Of a stretch of DNA of 8,194 nt, positions 4,994 through 8,194 are shown in pieces. Source of the stretch: BS750m-G62 sp964577175. GTDB lineage: Bacteria; Planctomycetota; Phycisphaerae; FEN-1346. Positions within the stretch are counted from its first letter, which is position 1. Every line of letters begins with the position of its first letter. The notes below the pieces were generated by a model, which saw nothing but the letters and a program-made list of their open reading frames with translations, was not told where the DNA came from and searched no databases. Location of the stretch: NCBI GenBank assembly GCA_964577175.1, contig CAZNYC010000160.1:1-8194 (forward strand), written 5' to 3'. The translations under genes and the position numbers were made by a program.

Positions 4994-5569
4994 ATGCACG
5001 TCCTGGCCGTCAACGGAAGCCCCCGGCCCGAAGGCAACACCGCCCGTCTCCTGCGGACCGTCTGCGACGTCCTCGACGGCGAGGGCATCGCGACCGAGAC
5101 CTTCCACCTGGGCGGCCACGCCGTCCGCGGATGCACCGGCTGCTATAAGTGTGCCGAGAACAAGGACGGCCGCTGCGTCCTCCCGGACGATGCCGTGAGC
5201 GCGTGTTTCGAGAAGATGAAGGCGGCCGACGGCATCCTGCTCGGCTCGCCCACCTACTTCGCGGACGTGACGACCGAGATGAAGGCCCTGGTGGACCGGG
5301 CGGGGTTCGTTGCCCGCGTAAACGGAGACCTGCTGCGCCGCAAGGTCGGCGCCGCCGTCGTCGCCGTCCGCCGCGGCGGGGCCGTCCACGTCTTCGACAC
5401 GCTGAACCACTTCTTCCTCATCGGCGGGATGGTCGTGCCGGGTTCCATCTACTGGAACCTCGGCATCGGCCTGAAGCCGGGCGAGGTCGAGGGCGACGAC
5501 GAAGGCCTCCGTACGATGACCGTCCTCGGCGAGAACATGGCCTGGGTGATGGAGCGCCTCGGCGCCTAG
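4994..5569 (+). CDS. NAD(P)H-dependent FMN reductase / flavodoxin-fold oxidoreductase with a Cys cluster
   Basis: 191-aa cytoplasmic flavoprotein of the NADPH-dependent FMN reductase / iron-sulfur flavoprotein-like group. The N-terminal strand and phosphate-binding loop are typical (VNGSPRPEGNTARLL, 6-20). A cysteine cluster C47-x2-C50-x2-C53-x7-C61 follows, then DD (65-66) and the conserved GSPTYFADVTTEMKALVDR (84-102) that completes the flavin pocket. The compact Cys spacing resembles the 4Fe-4S motif of archaeal Isf proteins, so it may carry a cluster, but many relatives with similar cysteines are uncharacterised. Substrate cannot be told: free flavin, quinone or a nitro/azo compound are all possible. 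Start: ATG 4994 with TTGGAG (4981-4986) 7 nt upstream; the frame is open much further back, but only through hairpin repeats. The gene stands alone, bracketed by direct copies of a composite REP cluster. Confidence 0.93.
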   Translation: MHVLAVNGSPRPEGNTARLLRTVCDVLDGEGIATETFHLGGHAVRGCTGCYKCAENKDGRCVLPDDAVSACFEKMKAADGILLGSPTYFADVTTEMKALVDRAGFVARVNGDLLRRKVGAAVVAVRRGGAVHVFDTLNHFFLIGGMVVPGSIYWNLGIGLKPGEVEGDDEGLRTMTVLGENMAWVMERLGA

Positions 5570-5579
5570 CGCCGGGTGC

Positions 5580-5602
5580 CACCGATTGCTTGCCAATCGG
5601 TG
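5580..5602 (+). repeat. REP-like hairpin, class D
   Basis: CACCGATTG (5580-5588), loop CTTGC (5589-5593), CAATCGGTG (5594-5602). It starts 11 nt after the FMN reductase stop and would be in its 3' untranslated region. Confidence 0.88.
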
Positions 5603-5614
5603 CCTCTCGTGTGG

Positions 5615-5637
5615 CCCGGCCGGCTTGCCCGGCCGGG
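5615..5637 (+). repeat. REP-like hairpin, class C
   Basis: CCCGGCCGG (5615-5623), loop CTTGC (5624-5628), CCGGCCGGG (5629-5637). Identical to the two copies upstream of the FMN reductase gene. Confidence 0.85.
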
Positions 5638-5649
5638 TGGGCTCGTCGC

Positions 5650-5670
5650 CCGGTCGGACGAGCCAACCGG
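5650..5670 (-). repeat. REP-like hairpin, class E, imperfect
   Basis: CCGGTCGG (5650-5657), ACGAG (5658-5662), CCAACCGG (5663-5670); one pair is broken compared with the copy at 4860-4880. An alternative 8-bp stem GGCTCGTC (5640-5647) with GACGAGCC (5657-5664) is perfect here and would compete with it. Confidence 0.65.
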
Positions 5671-5676
5671 CCCACA

Positions 5677-5867
5677 CACGGTTTGTGGGGTTTAGCCATT
5701 TCCCAGGGCCCCAAAACTACCATAAAAGCCCGAAAACGAGGTTTCCCAATTTCGGGCAACTCGCGCCGCAGGGGCCGAGTTGCATGAAATAGCCTGTTCT
5801 CGGGCCATTCCGGCGGCTTGCGGGCCCCAGAAATGGCTAAACCCCACGGTTTGACAAGCATTCCGTG
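5677..5867 (-). repeat. REP-like hairpin, class F, split by an insertion
   Basis: The left arm CACGGTTTG (5677-5685) is separated from ACAAG (5854-5858) and CATTCCGTG (5859-5867) by the MITE and a duplicated CGGTTTG. Joining the parts gives a class F-like element comparable to 4887-4909, though its right arm pairs imperfectly (two mismatches). Confidence 0.82.
5686..5846. mobile_element. MITE-like non-autonomous element, 161 bp
   Basis: Perfect 17-bp terminal inverted repeats: TGGGGTTTAGCCATTTC at 5686-5702 and its complement at 5830-5846. The flanks are a direct repeat CGGTTTG (5679-5685 and 5847-5853), read as a 7-bp target-site duplication. If the TIR is extended one base to 18 bp, the duplication shrinks to 5 bp (GGTTT). 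The uninterrupted related copy at 4887-4909 supports the pre-insertion sequence. The interior has no gene, is locally AT-richer at its left end, and has two hairpins: CCCGAAA (5729-5735) with TTTCGGG (5750-5756), and GCAACTCG (5756-5763) with CGAGTTGC (5776-5783). I cannot assign the parent transposase family from the ends. Confidence 0.88.
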
Positions 5868-5880
5868 GCGCCCGTGAAGG

Positions 5881-5930
5881 GCGGCGCCTGCGGAGACCCG
5901 CCGCGCCAGGGCCCGAGATTAAACCGCTCC
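5881..5930 (+). repeat. 50-nt dispersed repeat, left copy
   Basis: Begins GCGGCGCCTGCGGAGACCC and ends with GATTAAACCGCTCC. It matches 6348-6397 at 43 of 50 positions without gaps. It lies upstream of the small membrane protein gene, with the second copy downstream in the same orientation. Confidence 0.85.
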
Positions 5931-5950
5931 GGCCGGAACCACTTTTTCCT

Positions 5951-5979
5951 TTGCCGCGCCGCCCGCCCCGCCGTAGAGT
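5951..5979 (+). promoter_or_regulatory. Possible promoter of the small membrane protein gene
   Basis: TTGCCG (5951-5956), a 17-nt spacer and TAGAGT (5974-5979): four of six matches to each sigma70 box at ideal spacing. The start site would be near 5986, giving a leader of about 37 nt before ATG 6023. Weak evidence, but well placed between a repeat and the gene. Confidence 0.35.
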
Positions 5980-6022
5980 AGGCGGTGAGCCGTCGTGCAT
6001 CCTTCAAGGAAAGGAACGACCG

Positions 6023-6304
6023 ATGGAATCAGGTGCACCGGAAGCAGCGGGCGGAATCTTCGCCTGCCTCATCATGGCCGTCGTGGGCATCATCGGCCTG
6101 GCGTGTTTCGCCGTCTGGCTCTGGATGCTGATCGACGCCATCAAGTACACGCCGAGCGAAAACAACCTGAAACTGATCTGGATCCTGGTGATCCTGCTGA
6201 CGGGCATCATCGGGGCGCTCATCTACATGTTCGTCCAGCGGCCGAAGAACCAGGCCGCCGTCGCCGAAGGCCCGCCGGCCGAGGGCCCCCCACCCGGGGC
6301 CTGA
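6023..6304 (+). CDS. Small two-TM membrane protein, PLDc_N (phospholipase D-nuclease N-terminal)-like
   Basis: 93-aa inner-membrane protein of unknown role. Two hydrophobic helices are visible, about residues 12-37 and 51-71, separated by a short polar turn (DAIKYTPSENNLK). The pattern WLWMLIDAIK, then IWILVILLTGIIGALIYMF and a basic QRPK, matches the short two-helix domain found alone in many small bacterial proteins and at the N-terminus of cardiolipin-synthase-like proteins. No catalytic PLD motif is present, so enzymatic activity is not expected. The tail (76-93) is rich in Ala, Pro and Gly and probably disordered. Start: ATG 6023 with AAAGGAAC (6010-6017) just upstream; an earlier in-frame start at 5951 lacks a ribosome site. 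It is convergent with the beta-helix gene and flanked by direct copies of a 50-nt repeat. Confidence 0.87.
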   Translation: MESGAPEAAGGIFACLIMAVVGIIGLACFAVWLWMLIDAIKYTPSENNLKLIWILVILLTGIIGALIYMFVQRPKNQAAVAEGPPAEGPPPGA

Positions 6305-6347
6305 CCGGCAACGGACGGTGTCGGCCGACGTGCCGCGCCCATTTTGC

Positions 6348-6397
6348 GCGGCGCCTGCGCAGACCCGCCGCGCTCCGGCCCGAGGTTAACCCGTTCC
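6348..6397 (+). repeat. 50-nt dispersed repeat, right copy
   Basis: Lies between the convergent ends of the membrane protein and beta-helix genes. Its first half can fold as GCGCGGCG (6346-6353) with CGCCGCGC (6366-6373) around a 12-nt loop. There is no T-run on either strand, so a terminator role is only a possibility. Confidence 0.85.
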
Positions 6398-6424
6398 AGC
6401 GTTTGACCGCACGGCTTGCGCCCT

Positions 6425-8194
6425 TCAGTCGGCCCTGGCCCCCGGCCCGACGCGCCCCTTCATCGCCTCCAGCCGCTCGGCCGAGGGCGTCTCGCCCAGC
6501 GTGTTCCCCTCCCACCGGTGCCATTCCTTCTTGCACTGGTTGAAGCGGACGGGGTCGGCGGCCGTGTCGAAGATGACGGTGTCCTTGATGAGGAACCCCT
6601 TGGACCCCTGGTCGAAGAAGATGCCGTTGTTCGGCGCCCCGATGCAGTGCGGGTTCCGCCGGATGGCGTGAATCAGGTTCGCCTCCAGCCGCGTACCGGG
6701 AATGTGGCCGAGCGAGTAGATGCCCCCGCCGTCGCCCACCCGTTTCATGCACTCGTCGATGTGATTGTGCGCCACGGTGAAGTTGGCCGCACTCGTCGCC
6801 GACGGGTCCCACCGCCAGCCGATCGAGATGCCCGTGTACGGATGGTCGTGGATGCGGTTGTGCGTGACGGCCACGTCGCGGGCGAAGCCCACCCACACGC
6901 CCACCGCCCCGGGGAACGCCGCCCCGCACCGCTCCACCACGTTCCGCGCAATGGTGATATCGCGGGGCAGCGGCGGCTCCGGCGGCAGGGGGGCCCGAGG
7001 CGGTTCGGGCAACCCGGTAGTAACCGAGCCGCCCCGCGGACGTTGGCCCGGGTCCCGGTGCACGCCCGCCATCACGCCGTTGCCGGCGGCGTCGACGACG
7101 TGGCAGGCGGCGACCTCGCACCGGCGGCAGCCCTCTTCCAGCCGGACGGCCGTCGCCCCCGCGTGCGTCACGGTGCACCCGCGGAGCGTGCACCCCTGGG
7201 CCCATCGCCAGTGCAGGGCCGCGGCCGGGAACGCCACCGCCTCCGGCGCCGCCCGGCCGCCGTACCAGAAGAACGCCTGCCGGCCGTCGTGGCCCATCGG
7301 CGGCAGGGGCCAGTCCGTATGGGCGAACGTCAGGCCCACAAAGTGCAGGTTCCGCACGGGTTTCTCTTGCGTGCCCGCCAGGACGACGAGGCGCTGGAGG
7401 CGCGGCACCACGGCGCGGGCCTCGGCCATGTCCTCGCCCTCGCGCGGGCGGTAGGAGAGGCGGCCGGTCTTGCGGTCGAGGCACCATTCGCCGGGGGCGT
7501 CGAGGAAGTCCGGCGAGTGCTCGAACCACGCCCACATGCCCTTGCGGGCCCGGTTCGACCGGCTCCCCGCCACGTGCGGCGGGCGGAGGGTGACGGTCCC
7601 CGCCGCCGGGTCCGCCGCCGCCAGCCGCTTCCGGAGGGCGGACCAGAGTTTCAGGACGACGATCTCGGCGTCCTCCAGGTTCTCCCACGCCTTCACCGCG
7701 CCCGGCTTGAACCGGAGGGTGAAGTCCGAGAGGTCGTCGGCGATGCCGCCGCCGGTGATCTTGACGTACGGCACCTCGGCGCCCGCGTTCGGCCATCGTG
7801 CCCGCGTCGCCCGCCCGCCGTTGACCCACAGGTGCCGGGGATACCACTCGCCGTCGCTCGCCCCGGGGACCTTGGCCGTCCAGACGCCGCCCTCGCCCTT
7901 CGTCCATCCGGTGACGACCTCGCCGCCGCTGAGGACGGCGGTCTCGCCCTTCGCCGCCCGCCAAGTGACGGACGCGTCCGCCGCCCCGCCGTCTTCGGCG
8001 GTAAAGACAAGCGGCTCGACCAACCGGTACGTGCCGCCGTGGAGGACGACCGTCACGTCCTCGTCCGGATGGGCGGCCCGGTGGGCGCGGACGGCCCGGC
8101 GGGCGCGGGCGGGCGTGGCCAGCGGCGCCCCGGCCGTCCCGTCGGCCCCGTCGTTGCCGCCGGGCGCGACGTGAAACTCCTTCGCGCCGCAGGC
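6425..8194 (-). CDS. Right-handed parallel beta-helix protein, probable secreted polysaccharide-active enzyme (N-terminus beyond window)
   Basis: 589 residues are visible and the 5' end is off the right edge. The frame stays open to the edge and reads a typical mature N-terminus (KEFHVAPGGNDGADG, then ATPARARRAVRA and VTVVLHGGTYRL), so the internal GTG at 8056 is not the start. The first visible residues, ACGA before KEF, could be the end of a signal peptide, which cannot be confirmed. The order is an N-terminal beta-rich part with the HGGTY and GGEVVTGW segments, then parallel beta-helix coils with NxI/HNxI ladders, PYTGISIGW, DGGGIYSLGHIPGT, EANLIHAI and NGIFFDQGSKG near the C-terminus. This layout resembles glycoside-hydrolase GH141-like or related beta-helix carbohydrate-active proteins; substrate is unknown. 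Odd: a proline-rich insertion (LPEPPRAPLPPEPPLP, near 6965-7015) between coils. It stands convergent to the membrane protein gene. Confidence 0.9.
   Translation of the reverse strand, partial: ACGAKEFHVAPGGNDGADGTAGAPLATPARARRAVRAHRAAHPDEDVTVVLHGGTYRLVEPLVFTAEDGGAADASVTWRAAKGETAVLSGGEVVTGWTKGEGGVWTAKVPGASDGEWYPRHLWVNGGRATRARWPNAGAEVPYVKITGGGIADDLSDFTLRFKPGAVKAWENLEDAEIVVLKLWSALRKRLAAADPAAGTVTLRPPHVAGSRSNRARKGMWAWFEHSPDFLDAPGEWCLDRKTGRLSYRPREGEDMAEARAVVPRLQRLVVLAGTQEKPVRNLHFVGLTFAHTDWPLPPMGHDGRQAFFWYGGRAAPEAVAFPAAALHWRWAQGCTLRGCTVTHAGATAVRLEEGCRRCEVAACHVVDAAGNGVMAGVHRDPGQRPRGGSVTTGLPEPPRAPLPPEPPLPRDITIARNVVERCGAAFPGAVGVWVGFARDVAVTHNRIHDHPYTGISIGWRWDPSATSAANFTVAHNHIDECMKRVGDGGGIYSLGHIPGTRLEANLIHAIRRNPHCIGAPNNGIFFDQGSKGFLIKDTVIFDTAADPVRFNQCKKEWHRWEGNTLGETPSAERLEAMKGRVGPGARAD

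Larger units (their letters stand above)
5571..5872 (+). repeat. Composite REP cluster, right copy of a direct repeat (interrupted)
   Basis: Starts two nt after the FMN reductase stop codon with GCCGGGTGCC and matches 4776-4914 in order and sequence, after removal of the 161-nt insertion and one 7-nt duplication. The pair of direct copies brackets the FMN reductase gene. Confidence 0.85.
5570..6022. other. Gene-free region: REP cluster, MITE and 50-nt repeat
   Basis: These 453 nt contain no credible gene. In order they hold the second composite REP cluster (classes D, C, E, F), a MITE-like insertion splitting the class F element, a 50-nt repeat copy, a weak promoter candidate and the ribosome site of the small membrane protein gene. 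Confidence 0.85.

Noticed and set aside
6320..6329. GTCGGCCGAC palindrome after the membrane protein gene
   Set aside because: Ten GC-rich bases without a loop, T-run or second copy; easily expected by chance at this GC content.
8054..8056. GTG at 8056 as the start of the beta-helix gene
   Set aside because: The frame continues upstream with a typical N-terminal segment of the family, so the true start is beyond the window.

Overview
This is a GC-rich bacterial window of 8.2 kb with six protein-coding genes, five on the plus strand and one on the minus strand. Its intergenic DNA is crowded with small palindromes. The gene content (MoxR-type ATPase, secreted-type right-handed beta-helix carbohydrate-active protein), the GC content and the style of the intergenic repeats suggest a Planctomycetota-like or other PVC-group genome. 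That assignment is inference: no rRNA or marker phylogeny is available here.

Layout. Positions 1-640 hold a REP-associated tyrosine transposase (RAYT, single-domain HUH/Y1 family, 91-600, GTG start). It is bracketed by two copies of the same 23-nt hairpin in opposite orientation (29-51 and 616-638). Positions 640-870 carry short-period pyrimidine-rich tandem repeats, a good sigma70-like promoter (TTGACG, 17 nt, TATCAT) and two more hairpins that would lie in the leader of a MoxR-family AAA+ ATPase gene (872-1873). A 109-nt gap with a heptanucleotide mini-repeat leads to leuS (1983-4595), complete leucyl-tRNA synthetase. leuS contains a conspicuous low-GC tract near the start of its anticodon-binding region.

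From 4596 to 4993 there is no gene. This stretch is a mosaic of at least ten hairpins ending just before a small NAD(P)H-dependent FMN-reductase/flavodoxin-fold gene (4994-5569). From 5570 to 6022 the same mosaic recurs in the same order, here disrupted by a 161-bp MITE-like element with perfect 17-bp terminal inverted repeats and a 7-bp target duplication. A 93-aa two-TM membrane protein (6023-6304) follows, between two copies of another, 50-nt repeat. Finally a right-handed beta-helix protein lies on the minus strand (6425 to beyond 8194, N-terminus off the window).

The unifying theme is the palindrome system. At least fourteen intact hairpins plus one interrupted and one truncated copy share one geometry: 9-bp stem (8 bp in one class), 5-nt loop close to CTTGT/CTTGC, then the complementary arm. 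They fall into at least six stem sequences whose two arms change together. With a RAYT gene flanked by inverted copies of one class, this looks like a REP/BIME system, with its presumed mobilising enzyme in the same window. The other genes look like ordinary housekeeping or metabolic genes among which these repeats have spread; no functional pathway joining them is evident.
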